Source of the DNA: Caballeronia pedi | Lineage (GTDB): Bacteria > Pseudomonadota > Gammaproteobacteria > Burkholderiales > Burkholderiaceae | Direction of reading: 5' to 3' | DNA length: 64,000 bases | Assembly (NCBI RefSeq): GCF_001544915.2 | Contig: NZ_FCOE02000014.1 | Coordinates: forward strand, 62,001 to 126,000 | Shown here: positions 26,481 to 36,432 of the stretch, in pieces | Layout of the letters: every line of letters begins with the position of its first letter | Numbering within the stretch: position 1 is the stretch's first letter | Program-made: the position numbers and the translations under genes | Notes under the pieces: model-generated | Seen by the model: the letters and a program-made list of their open reading frames with translations, nothing else | Database searches by the model: none | Told to the model about the DNA's origin: nothing

Positions 26481-27260
26481 ATGCCATACCGACTGCCCCA
26501 TCTGCACAAGCCCGGCCCGCAAGGGGCGATCCGCATCGGCTGCGCGGGCTGGGGTCTATCCAGCGCCGTCTCCGCGAGCTTTCCCCACGAAGGCACCCAT
26601 CTCGAACGCTACTCACATGTGCTGACGTGCGTCGAGATCAACTCCAGCTTCTACAAGCCGCATCGCGAGCAGACTTACGCGCATTGGGCGGAAAGCGTGC
26701 CCGACTCGTTCCGCTTCTCGGTGAAGCTGCCGAAGGCGATCACGCATGACGCGCGCCTCGTCGATACCGAAGCGCTGCTCGACGAGTTCCTTCAGACAGC
26801 CGGACAACTCGGCGGCAAGCTCGGCTGCTGGCTCGTGCAACTGCCGCCGAGCCTGACGTTCGATCACGACATCGCGGAAAGCTTCTTCAAGGCGCTTCGC
26901 GAGCGCACGAAAGTGCCGGTGGCATGCGAGGCGCGCGAGCCCGGCTGGTTCACGGCGCACGCGGCGGCGCTGCTGAAGGCGCATCACATCGCCTACGTGG
27001 ACGCCGACCCGATTCCCGACGAATGCGAGATCAGGCATCGCGCGGACACGTCGCTCGTCTATGTGCGGCTGCACGGCGCGACCGAACTCTACAAGTCTTC
27101 CTACGATTACACCTATCTCGACGATCTCGCCCGCACCTTGCACACGCGCGCGAAGAAGACGGCCGAAGTCTGGTGCATTTTCGACAACACAGCCGATGGC
27201 AACGCGCAGCCCAACGCGCTGCATCTGATGGAGCGGCTGCGGATTCATCACAAAGTCTGA
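26481..27260 (+). CDS. DUF72 (YecE-like) family protein
   Basis: A 259-residue TIM-barrel-like DUF72 protein. Family landmarks are IRIGCAGWGL near the N-terminus, YSHVLTCVEINSSFYKPH, FRFSVKLPKAITHD, LGCWLVQLPPSL, ACEAREPGWF and VYVRLHG, with CIFDNTADGNAQPNALHL at the end. The family has no established reaction. It follows the thiD-like gene by 27 bp and is probably co-transcribed. Length and motifs are normal. Confidence 0.93.
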   Translation: MPYRLPHLHKPGPQGAIRIGCAGWGLSSAVSASFPHEGTHLERYSHVLTCVEINSSFYKPHREQTYAHWAESVPDSFRFSVKLPKAITHDARLVDTEALLDEFLQTAGQLGGKLGCWLVQLPPSLTFDHDIAESFFKALRERTKVPVACEAREPGWFTAHAAALLKAHHIAYVDADPIPDECEIRHRADTSLVYVRLHGATELYKSSYDYTYLDDLARTLHTRAKKTAEVWCIFDNTADGNAQPNALHLMERLRIHHKV

Positions 27261-27282
27261 CTTTCTCGCTGGAGATTCTCCG

Positions 27283-27711
27283 ATGCCTAAGCCGGCTGGA
27301 TTCGCTCGTCCGCTCGCGGCAACGCTCGCCGCCTTGCTGTTCTCATTTACCTTGCCAGCTCAAGCTCAGAACCCCGCACCGCCTCCCGGCGCCACGCCCG
27401 CCGGCGACGGCACGTTCCTGCTGACGATCTTCCTCAAGCATGACGAGTCGAAGACGCTGCCGCAGATCAATCAGCAACTGAAGGAACAGGGCTACTTCAA
27501 GCAGTTCCCGCCGCCGGGCGTCGAAGTAGTGTCGTGGTACGTGATGATGGGCATCGGTCAGGTGGTGACGCTGCGCGTGCCGGCGGACCGGCTGCGCGAA
27601 GTGAATCGCGCGATCGAAAGCACCGCGTGGGGCGGGTATCGCACGGAGTTCTATCCAACCTACGACTACAAGGCCGCCGCGCAGAAGTTGCGCGAGGAGA
27701 TGAACAAGTAG
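27283..27711 (+). CDS. Small secreted protein of unknown function
   Basis: A 142-residue protein with a Sec signal peptide (PLAATLAALLFSFTLPAQAQ, probable cleavage after AQA), so mature in the periplasm. The mature part has a proline-rich start, then a compact domain with TIFLKHDESKTLPQINQQL and GIGQVVTLRVPADRLREVNRAI, followed by WGGYRTEFYPTYDY. I do not recognise a catalytic motif. It begins 22 bp after DUF72 and ends at a bidirectional terminator shared with groEL, so it is the last gene of this plus-strand run. Confidence 0.75.
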   Translation: MPKPAGFARPLAATLAALLFSFTLPAQAQNPAPPPGATPAGDGTFLLTIFLKHDESKTLPQINQQLKEQGYFKQFPPPGVEVVSWYVMMGIGQVVTLRVPADRLREVNRAIESTAWGGYRTEFYPTYDYKAAAQKLREEMNK

Positions 27712-27725
27712 CCTTCGTACAGACG

Positions 27726-27757
27726 AAAAAAATCCCGCATCGCTGCGGGATTTTTTT
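27726..27757. terminator. Bidirectional rho-independent terminator
   Basis: An 8-bp stem, ATCCCGCA/TGCGGGAT with a TCGC loop, flanked by seven A residues on the left and a T7 run on the right. It ends the plus-strand secreted-protein gene and the minus-strand groESL operon. Confidence 0.93.
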
Positions 27758-27811
27758 GCACGGCGCGAGCTTCTTTCGAAGCCCGCGCAATGTAATCGGG
27801 CCGAAGCCAGA

Positions 27812-29452
<1,641 letters not shown>

Positions 29453-29551
29453 ATCCAAACTCCTTGATTCGATTCGGTTTGCTGGCTTCGCCTGAGCGCG
29501 CCCAAAAGGGGCTGCGGCCGGTTGGCGAAGCCGAACGTGCAGGAAGGATGC

Positions 29552-29842
29552 TTACTTGACCAGAACGGCCATGATGTCTTCTTCGCGCATGACGAGCAGT
29601 TCCTGCCCGTCGACCTTGACGGTCTGGCCAGCGTACTTGCCGAACAGAACGCGGTCGCCCACCTTCACGTCGAGGGCGTTCTGCACGCCCTTGTCATCGC
29701 GCTTGCCCGGGCCGATGGCCAGGACTTCGCCTTGATCCGGCTTCTCTGCCGCGGCTTCCGGGATCACGATGCCCGATGCGGTCTTGGTTTCCTGGTCCAG
29801 ACGCTTGACGATGACGCGATCGTGCAAAGGACGAAGGTTCAT
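29552..29842 (-). CDS. groS: Co-chaperonin GroES (Hsp10)
   Basis: The 96-residue lid of the GroEL chamber. It starts MNLRPLHDRVIVKRLDQE, has the mobile loop ETKTASGIVIPEAA and ends LLVMREEDIMAVL. Length is exact for the family. The ATG at 29842 is preceded by a GAGAGGAG-type ribosome binding site. It is first in the groES-groEL operon and sits downstream of a perfect CIRCE operator. Confidence 0.98.
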   Translation of the reverse strand: MNLRPLHDRVIVKRLDQETKTASGIVIPEAAAEKPDQGEVLAIGPGKRDDKGVQNALDVKVGDRVLFGKYAGQTVKVDGQELLVMREEDIMAVLVK

Positions 29843-29921
29843 ACACACTCCTCTCTTGATTGAGACTGAAAACGCGGGAAAACCCATCCGTTGAGAACGA
29901 TCTCGCCGGACGGCAATCTTG

Positions 29922-29948
29922 TTAGCACTCTCGTGCAGTGAGTGCTAA
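29922..29948 (-). promoter_or_regulatory. CIRCE operator (HrcA binding site)
   Basis: A perfect TTAGCACTC-N9-GAGTGCTAA inverted repeat, 80 bp before groES, immediately downstream of and touching the -10 box. HrcA binding here would block groESL transcription until heat stress. Confidence 0.97.
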
Positions 29949-29976
29949 TTATATGGATCGAGTTTGACAATTTCAA
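29948..29976 (-). promoter_or_regulatory. Sigma-70-type promoter of groESL
   Basis: On the minus strand TTGAAA (29976-29971), a 17-base spacer and TATAAT (29953-29948). The CIRCE repeat begins at the last base of the -10 box, the usual layout for HrcA repression. A sigma-32 promoter was not evident. Confidence 0.88.
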
Positions 29977-30214
29977 GGAGGGGGATGAGCGGGGAATCCC
30001 GTAGGACGGCGCGAGGACGTGCCAGCGCATCCCTAAGACCAATGAAGACGGTGTTTCCGATTGACGCGATTAATGTCGAATCGCAAAAAGTGATTTGGCC
30101 AGATCAGGGTTTTTACCGATACGACGCCGGCCTACACTGCCTCTCAACGACGAAGCAGTGGAAAGACACCTCACCACCGGCAACGTTCCCCAAATCAGCA
30201 TTCGGAGGCTCATC

Positions 30215-30514
30215 ATGTTCAAATCCATCGTTCCCGCCATCGCCATCGCTGCCATGCTGGCGGTTCCCGGTTTTGCGCAGGCGCGCGAAGACGGCCCGGT
30301 CACCCGCGCGCAGGTGCGCGCCGAACTGGTTCAACTCGAGCGCGCGGGCTACAACCCCGTCAGCAGCGAGGTCGACTATCCCGCCGACATCCAGGCCGCC
30401 GAGGCGCGCGTCGCCGCCGCCTCGTTCGGTGGCGCAAGCGAAGGCTCGTCGGCAGCGGGCAAGGGCGGCCGCGCAGTGAGCGCCGCCGACGCGATCGATT
30501 TCAATCGCCCGTAA
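30215..30514 (+). CDS. DUF4148 family small secreted protein
   Basis: A 99-residue protein with a signal peptide (FKSIVPAIAIAAMLAVPGFAQA) and a DUF4148-type mature part: VTRAQVRAELVQLERAGYNP followed by DYPADIQAAEARVAA. Such small periplasmic proteins are expanded in Burkholderia; their function is unknown. The ATG at 30215 has GGAGG ten bases upstream, which decides it over the longer frame. A stem-loop terminator follows, so it is monocistronic. Confidence 0.88.
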   Translation: MFKSIVPAIAIAAMLAVPGFAQAREDGPVTRAQVRAELVQLERAGYNPVSSEVDYPADIQAAEARVAAASFGGASEGSSAAGKGGRAVSAADAIDFNRP

Positions 30515-30535
30515 GCGATTCGTCGACCGCGAGCG

Positions 30536-30567
30536 AAGCCCGGCCACGCGCCGGGCTTTGCGCTTTT
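30536..30567 (+). terminator. Terminator after the DUF4148 gene
   Basis: A 9-bp stem AAGCCCGGC/GCCGGGCTT with a CACGC loop, 22 bp past the stop, followed by an interrupted T-rich tail (TGCGCTTTT). Confidence 0.65.
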
Positions 30568-30716
30568 CGAAACAATGAATTGACCCGCGTGACGCCCTTC
30601 ATCACGCTGTAAACCACGGATTCGACGATGTTTTCAGACTGCGCTTTTTCATCGGCCCGTGCGACGGCACTACAATTTGTGTCTGCCGTTGTCACAAATT
30701 TCGGATCCACCGCCTC

Positions 30717-31472
30717 ATGCCCATGCCGTCGCCGCGCCTCGTTTTCGCCTCTCTCGGACTGATCGCCCTCGCCGCCTGCGGAGGGCGCAACGCGGTCGCG
30801 CCGAGCTATCAACAGGAATTGTTCAGCACCGGCGCGAGCCCTTTCGCGCACAACTTCGACGCCACCGTCAATGAAACCTGCGAGGCCGCGCGCCGCGCGC
30901 TGCTGTCGCAGGGATTTCTCACGACAATGGGCCAGCCCGACACCGTCGATGCCACCAAGAACTTCCAGCCGAGCGCCGAGACACACGTCGCCGTGTCCTT
31001 TCATGTGGTCTGCACGCCGGGCGAGAACGCGACCAATCAGAGCATCGCGTATGTGAATGCCGTGCAGGACGGCTATGCGCTCAAGAAAAGCGATACGTCG
31101 GCGAGTGTCGGACTGAGCGTGCTCGGCTCGCTCTCACTGCCGATCCGCTCGAACAGCGACGCGATGGTCAAGATCTCGAGCGAGACCGTGCCGGCGGGCA
31201 AGTTCTACGACCGTTTTTTCAATCTGATGGGCCATTACCTGAACACGGTGCCGCGCAGCGCGCCCGTCGCCGCCGATGAAGTGAAGAGCAAGCCGCTCGC
31301 GCCGTCGCTCATCGTCAACTCGCCGGAACTCACGCCGACGCCGATCGTCGTGCAGACGCCTGCCGCCGCGACCGCGATCCAGGCGTCGGATGCGGTTGCG
31401 GCGGGCGCGTCGGCGGCGGAGGCGGCAGCGGCGGCTGCGCCATCGGCGCCACGCACCACCGCAACGCAATAA
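30717..31472 (+). CDS. DUF2242 family lipoprotein
   Basis: A 251-residue predicted lipoprotein. The N-terminus RLVFASLGLIALAACGG is a signal peptide with a lipobox (LAAC, Cys21). The mature domain shows YQQELFSTGASPFAHNF and ETCEAARRALLSQGF, the pattern of DUF2242 lipoproteins of betaproteobacteria, and a low-complexity Ala-rich C-terminus (AAEAAAAAAPSAP). Function is unknown; probable location is the outer membrane. It converges on the 3HB-oligomer hydrolase gene with a 13-bp gap. Confidence 0.87.
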   Translation: MPMPSPRLVFASLGLIALAACGGRNAVAPSYQQELFSTGASPFAHNFDATVNETCEAARRALLSQGFLTTMGQPDTVDATKNFQPSAETHVAVSFHVVCTPGENATNQSIAYVNAVQDGYALKKSDTSASVGLSVLGSLSLPIRSNSDAMVKISSETVPAGKFYDRFFNLMGHYLNTVPRSAPVAADEVKSKPLAPSLIVNSPELTPTPIVVQTPAAATAIQASDAVAAGASAAEAAAAAAPSAPRTTATQ

Positions 31473-31485
31473 ATCACGCCATCGG

Positions 31486-33630
31486 TCAGTTCGGCACGTT
31501 GACGGCGCCGCCCGTCACTGTGATCGCGTTCGCGCCCGGATCGGTTGCGATCGGCGGCAGGTTCGATACCGCGAGCGCTGGCGCCGCGCCCGCCCTACCG
31601 CCCCGCGCGACCGTGCGCACCACCTGCGACGGCGGCAGCGGCGCGTTGCTCTTCAGGTGATTCCACATCAGGTTGAGCGCCTGGATGTTGTAGTAGTGGA
31701 CCGGAATGAAACGCGTGTCGAAGCCGGCCACGCTGAGGAACGCGTCGAAATGCTGACCGTTCGTGATCTCATACAGCGAAAGCTGGCTCTTGCTTCCTTC
31801 CGCGACGCGATTTGCGCCGAGATACGGCCGCGACGCATGGTTGATCGGCACGAGCGCGTCCGCGCGGCCCTGCACGATGATCGCGGGCTTGCCGCGCAAG
31901 TTCGCGTTCACGCGGATCGCGTTCACGCTGTCCACCATCGTCGCGTTGCCATTGGTCCACAGCGAGCGCAGGCACGCCGCGCCCGCGTAGCTCGCGTCGG
32001 GCGTCGCGAACCGGTGATCCGCCGCCCCCGTATTCCCCGCGTTGTAGACCAGATTGATACCGTTGGTCGGCGGCACGCCGTTGCCGTTGCCGAAGAGGGT
32101 CGGCATCGGCGGAATGATCGGCGTCACGCCCGCCGCGCCCGTCGCCGCATTGGTCGTGCCGAAGCTGAAATTGCACAGGTTGTCGAGCACGCTCGCCTTC
32201 ATGTAGGCGTCGGCATAGGTGACGGCCACAGCCGGCACCGCTTGCGAGTCCCACATCGGCGCCTGCAGCGTATCCGAGTCGGTCTGGTAGCCCGCCTGAT
32301 GCAACTGGTTGAGCGCGTCGGTCGCCTGGGTGACGGTGCTCCCGCTCGCGATGAGTCCGCTGGCGGCGAGCGTCGCGCAGCGCGCCGTGCGGATCGCGTT
32401 GGTGGTCGCCACGGGCAACGCCGTCAGATAAGGCGAGCCGGCCGCGGCGGGCGCGAGCGCCGCGCACGGTTGCAGCAGATTGGCGAGCGTCATGTAATCC
32501 GCGAGCGGCCGCCCGAACGAGCCGACCGGCACGCCGCCCTGCCGCACCGAAACCTGTGAGGGCAGGTTCAGGTTGATCTGCGGCTCGCCGACGACGACCG
32601 CCGTGATCCAGCCATCGGTGTCCTGCTCGGCCGCCGCCAGCGACGCGCCGCCGCCGTTGCTCACCGACGCCGCGATCGTCGTGATGCTGCCTTTGTCGTA
32701 GCGCACCTGATGCGTCGAGCCGCTGACCGGGCCGAACATGTCGTTGAGCGCCCAGTACGCGAACTGGATCGCCTGCAAGGTGTTCTTGCCCCAGTCCTTT
32801 TCCGGATTTTGCTGCGAATGCGCGTGCTTGTACGCGTAGCGATTCGGGAATGCCGAATTGAACGACGCGAGCGCCGATGCGCTGACATTCGCCTTGAAGA
32901 TCGCCTTGGTCCCGGCGATATTCGCGTTGGCAAGCGTGCCGTCGATCATCGTGACGAGATTGGTGGCAAGTTCGTGGCCGCCATTGCCGCTGCCCTTGTC
33001 GGTATAGGCGACCGCGCAGCCGCGCTTCAGGCCCCATTCGCCCGCGGCCGAGATCGCGCCGTACACGCCGCGCGATCCCGACGACGTCGCGGTGACGATG
33101 CACGGCTGGTCCGGATTGAAGCTCGCCGGAATCTGCACGAGCAGGCTGACGTTCTGCGTGCCGCTGCCGTCGTCGGCATAGGCGATGTATTCCTTGCCCG
33201 CGATCTTGCCCTCGCCGAGCGTGTCGTTGCCGTTCAGATCGACATTCGGGCCCCAGAAACGTCCATAGCCACCGTTCGCCGACATATCGACGAGCGCGCG
33301 ATAGTTCGAATAGATGGCGAGGCGTCGCAATTCCGCTGCCGTCGGCGCCGCCGCATTCGCGATGCCCGGCGCGGTCGCCGACGCGAGGCCCGTCTTGCCG
33401 AGACCGGCGGTCAGCAGGTCGTCGGACGCGCCGTCGTAGGTCTGGGTGTTGACCGAGCCGGAGACGAAGCTCGGCAAGGTGTTCGTCGGCTGGCCGCTGT
33501 TGTTGTCGTCATCGCCGCCGTGGCATGCGGTGAGCGTCGCTGCCGCGAGCAGCGCGAACGCGCCGAGCGTGGCCGCGCGCGGCACGTTCTGCAAAGCCTG
33601 CAATCTCTGGAAACGCGCGATTCTTTTCAT
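31486..33630 (-). CDS. D-(-)-3-hydroxybutyrate oligomer hydrolase
   Basis: A 714-residue hydrolase that splits 3-hydroxybutyrate oligomers released from PHB. The N-terminus has a signal segment ending at a possible lipobox (LLAAATLTAC). Family landmarks are FVSGSVNTQTYDGASDDLLTAGLG, CAVAYTDKGSGNGGHEL, the active-site serine in ASVSNGGGASL, and the late GQHFDAFLS with the catalytic His. The ATG at 33630 has GGAG upstream and begins the signal sequence; the frame is open to 33669 but that adds 13 unlikely residues. Location may be periplasmic or extracellular; other family members are cytoplasmic. Length is normal. Confidence 0.9.
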   Translation of the reverse strand: MKRIARFQRLQALQNVPRAATLGAFALLAAATLTACHGGDDDNNSGQPTNTLPSFVSGSVNTQTYDGASDDLLTAGLGKTGLASATAPGIANAAAPTAAELRRLAIYSNYRALVDMSANGGYGRFWGPNVDLNGNDTLGEGKIAGKEYIAYADDGSGTQNVSLLVQIPASFNPDQPCIVTATSSGSRGVYGAISAAGEWGLKRGCAVAYTDKGSGNGGHELATNLVTMIDGTLANANIAGTKAIFKANVSASALASFNSAFPNRYAYKHAHSQQNPEKDWGKNTLQAIQFAYWALNDMFGPVSGSTHQVRYDKGSITTIAASVSNGGGASLAAAEQDTDGWITAVVVGEPQINLNLPSQVSVRQGGVPVGSFGRPLADYMTLANLLQPCAALAPAAAGSPYLTALPVATTNAIRTARCATLAASGLIASGSTVTQATDALNQLHQAGYQTDSDTLQAPMWDSQAVPAVAVTYADAYMKASVLDNLCNFSFGTTNAATGAAGVTPIIPPMPTLFGNGNGVPPTNGINLVYNAGNTGAADHRFATPDASYAGAACLRSLWTNGNATMVDSVNAIRVNANLRGKPAIIVQGRADALVPINHASRPYLGANRVAEGSKSQLSLYEITNGQHFDAFLSVAGFDTRFIPVHYYNIQALNLMWNHLKSNAPLPPSQVVRTVARGGRAGAAPALAVSNLPPIATDPGANAITVTGGAVNVPN

Positions 33631-33744
33631 TGTCAGTCTCCGCCATCCGTTTCGATTGAGTGGTGCCACCTGGACGTGCGACCACAGCGCAAGTATCGCG
33701 CCGTATCAGGTCAGCGAAAAGTCGCGGCAAATGCGCCAAACGAC

Positions 33745-33776
33745 AACGGGCTCCGGCGGGAATGCCGGAGCCCGTT
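33745..33776. terminator. Long stem-loop after the BON-domain gene
   Basis: A perfect 13-bp inverted repeat (33745-33757 and 33764-33776, 6-base loop). It lies between the BON gene's 3' end and the hydrolase start. On the minus strand a weak T-containing tail (GTCGTTTGG) follows. A second perfect palindrome, GCGGCATCGCGCGATGCCGC, lies at 33798-33817. Confidence 0.55.
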
Positions 33777-33836
33777 CAAAGTCTCGCGAGGAAGCAAGCG
33801 GCATCGCGCGATGCCGCCCGCCGCCTGTGACTCGTG

Positions 33837-34208
33837 TTATTGCCCGCCGCCTTGCACGCCGAGCGTGATCTTGTTGCTCACGGACTTCACGCCCGTCACG
33901 CCCTTGGCGATTTCCTCCGCCTGGGCGATCTGGCCGCCTTCCGGCACCGTGCCGGTCAGCGTGACCGCGCCGCTGCGCGCGCGCACGTAGACGTGCGACA
34001 CGTCGAAGCCCTGCGCCTTCGACAGCGCGCGGCGCACGTCGTAGCCGAGCTTGCGGTCGGTCTTCTTGGTTGCGGATTTCTGGGCTTTGGCCGTTGCCGC
34101 CGAGTCCGTGCTGGTGGCCGCCGCGTCGCTCGATTGGGCATAGGCGCTCGAAGCCACGGCCACGCACACCACCACGCCCAGCGCTTTCAACAGATCGACT
34201 GCTTTCAT
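33837..34208 (-). CDS. BON domain-containing periplasmic protein
   Basis: A 123-residue protein with a signal peptide (LLKALGVVVCVAVASSAYAQ) and one BON domain (about residues 52-118: DVRRALSKAQGFDVSHVYVRARSGAVTL, then TGTVPEG and GVKSVSNKI). BON domains, as in OsmY, bind membranes and act in the periplasm. The ATG at 34208 is preceded by AGGAGA. A long stem-loop lies downstream. No partner gene is adjacent. Confidence 0.9.
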   Translation of the reverse strand: MKAVDLLKALGVVVCVAVASSAYAQSSDAAATSTDSAATAKAQKSATKKTDRKLGYDVRRALSKAQGFDVSHVYVRARSGAVTLTGTVPEGGQIAQAEEIAKGVTGVKSVSNKITLGVQGGGQ

Positions 34209-34816
34209 GATTTCTCCTTTTGTTTCGCTTGTTGACTTCGCACAGTTGCTACTTCGCTCGTTTTGCACTTCAAATGCGGGCCGCATTCCCAACGGCTGGG
34301 CTACGGCATCGAACGGCTGCCCGTGACCACGCGCTCGCCCGGCCGCCTATGGGCGACGAAGCATGGCGATGGCAAGCCGGCTGATGCGGCTCACGGTGCT
34401 GCGAGAGACTGGCGAAAGAAACAAAACCGCGGCCGGTTGGTCGGGCGGCAAAACCCGTCGGCTCGAATATGTCCTGCCGCATGGCGCATGCTCGGCACGG
34501 CTCGCTAACCCATATTCCGGGCGGCGGCGCGCGAGGGCCATGTAGTGCGGCGGCGAACGTCAATTTAGCCCAGCGCGGCCATAAGCGCAAAGCATTTAAC
34601 GACGCGGCAATCAACGAAGCCGCGCATAAGCAACAGCACCGGCAACGGTCGCCCGCGCCCACACACGCCTGTCACACTCGGCGCGCGGGTGGTGCGTCGA
34701 TCGATCTCAGGTACCATCGACGCCATGCCGGCCGCCCGGACGCGTTCATGGCGCTGCCCGCGCAACGCGATCGGGTAAGCTCGTGCGCCCAAAAAGATTC
34801 ACGATTCCCCAACGAG
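34209..34816. other. 608-bp intergenic region, BON gene / TAXI gene
   Basis: This divergent region should hold promoters for both neighbours. I saw no convincing -35/-10 pair, hairpin with T-run or small gene. Open frames here, such as 34270-34662 minus, are Arg/Cys-rich and look like noise. It is the longest unexplained gap in the window. Confidence 0.5.
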
Positions 34817-36292
34817 ATGACCCATCCTTCAGGAAGCAGTCCAGGCAACGATCCGGACGTCCCGCCCAAACGCAAGCCCCAGCAGAGGATCGTCGCGCGC
34901 TTCGTCGCGATCTCCTGGCGCGATCTCGCGCTCACCATCGGCCCGATCCTGCTCGTCTGCGCGGCCGCGCTCTATCTCGCCGTGCGGCTGATCCAGCCCG
35001 CGCCGCCGAGCACGCTGACCATCGCGGCGGGCCCGAAAGGCAGTTCCTTCTGGAACGCCGCGCAGAAGTACAAGACGATCCTCGCGCGCAACCGCGTGAC
35101 GCTCGACGTGCTGGAAACGCAAGGCTCGCTCGACAACCTGACGCGCCTCGAAGATCCGAAATCGAACGTCGATGTCGGCTTCGTGCAGGGCGGCCTGTCG
35201 AAGCCCGGCGCGATGCACGACACGCTCGAATCGCTCGGCAGCGTGTCGTACGTGCCGCTCGCGGTGTTTTACCGGGGCGCGACGGTGGTGAACCGGCTGT
35301 CGGAACTGAAAGGCAAGCGGCTCGCGATCGGCGCCGAAGGCAGCGGCTCGCGCGTGCTCGCGCTGAATCTGCTGAAGGCGAACGGCATCGAGCCGGGCGG
35401 CGACACGGAACTGCTGCCGCTCGCCGGCGACGAGGCCGCGAAGGCGCTCGAAGCCGGCCAGGTCGATGCAGTCTTTCTGGCGGGCGATTCCGCCCAGCCG
35501 CCGACCATGGCGAAGCTGCTGCGCACGCCGGGCATCCGCTTCATGGATTTCGCCCAGGCCGATGCCTACGCGCGCCGCTTTCCGTACCTGACGGAAATCG
35601 AACTGCCGATGGGCGCGTTCGATTTCGCCCGCAACCTGCCGCCGCATCCGGTTCACATGATCGCGCCGACGGCCGAACTGGTCGCGCGCGACAGCCTGCA
35701 CCCGGCGCTGTCCGATCTGCTGATCGAAGCGGCGCGCGAGGTGCACGGCCGCGCCAATCTGATGCAGCGCGCGAACGAGTTTCCGGCGCCGCTCGCGCAC
35801 GAATTCCGCATCAGCGATAACGCCGAGCGCTATTACAAATCGGGCAAGAGCTTCCTGTACCGCACGCTGCCGTTCTGGGTCGCGAGTCTCGCGGATCGCG
35901 TGCTGGTGCTGCTGGTGCCGCTGATCGTGGTGCTGATTCCGGGCTTGCGGCTGGTGCCGGGGCTGTACCGGTGGCGCGTGAAATCGCGCATCTACCGATG
36001 GTATGGCGCGCTCATTGCGATAGAACGCGAAGCGATCAGCGGCCCGGACACCGCGCAGCGCGATGCCCTGCTCGACCGCATCGACGCCATCGAGACGGCT
36101 GTGAATCGCATGAAGATGCCGCTCTCGTTCGCGGACCAGTTTTACGTGCTGCGCGAGCACATCGGCTTCGTGCGGGAACGTCTGGCACATGTGCCGGTGG
36201 CGCCGCGCGAGGAAAACCGCGCGCCGGGCGAGGCGTCGCCGGAGGCATCGCGTGTCGTATCGCGGGCAGACACGGAACAAGGCAGCACGTAA
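34817..36292 (+). CDS. TAXI family TRAP-type solute-binding protein, membrane anchored
   Basis: A 491-residue protein. After a short cytoplasmic start there is a transmembrane helix (LALTIGPILLVCAAALYLAV), then a TAXI-type binding domain (LTIAAGPKGSSFWNAAQKYK, VDVGFVQGGLS, LKGKRLAIGAEGSGSR, DAVFLAGDSA). A second hydrophobic stretch near residues 350-375 (VLVLLVPLIVVLIPG) and a cytoplasmic tail follow. TRAP permease genes are not adjacent. I chose the ATG at 34817; the longer frame reads through noncoding-like sequence. The ligand is unknown. Confidence 0.87.
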   Translation: MTHPSGSSPGNDPDVPPKRKPQQRIVARFVAISWRDLALTIGPILLVCAAALYLAVRLIQPAPPSTLTIAAGPKGSSFWNAAQKYKTILARNRVTLDVLETQGSLDNLTRLEDPKSNVDVGFVQGGLSKPGAMHDTLESLGSVSYVPLAVFYRGATVVNRLSELKGKRLAIGAEGSGSRVLALNLLKANGIEPGGDTELLPLAGDEAAKALEAGQVDAVFLAGDSAQPPTMAKLLRTPGIRFMDFAQADAYARRFPYLTEIELPMGAFDFARNLPPHPVHMIAPTAELVARDSLHPALSDLLIEAAREVHGRANLMQRANEFPAPLAHEFRISDNAERYYKSGKSFLYRTLPFWVASLADRVLVLLVPLIVVLIPGLRLVPGLYRWRVKSRIYRWYGALIAIEREAISGPDTAQRDALLDRIDAIETAVNRMKMPLSFADQFYVLREHIGFVRERLAHVPVAPREENRAPGEASPEASRVVSRADTEQGST

Positions 36293-36432
36293 TATCTATT
36301 TGAGGAACGCGAACAACGGATGCGACGCGTCGCGCCGCATCCGCCATGCAGGACACGACCGCAAAACGAACAACAGATCAGGCCCAGGCGCTCGCCGCGC
36401 GTGTAAAGCCACGGAAAACAGGGAGAAGGAAC

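Noticed and set aside
34270..34662. Minus-strand 130-codon frame in the 608-bp gap
   Set aside because: Cys- and Arg-rich composition, no ribosome binding site and no family resemblance.
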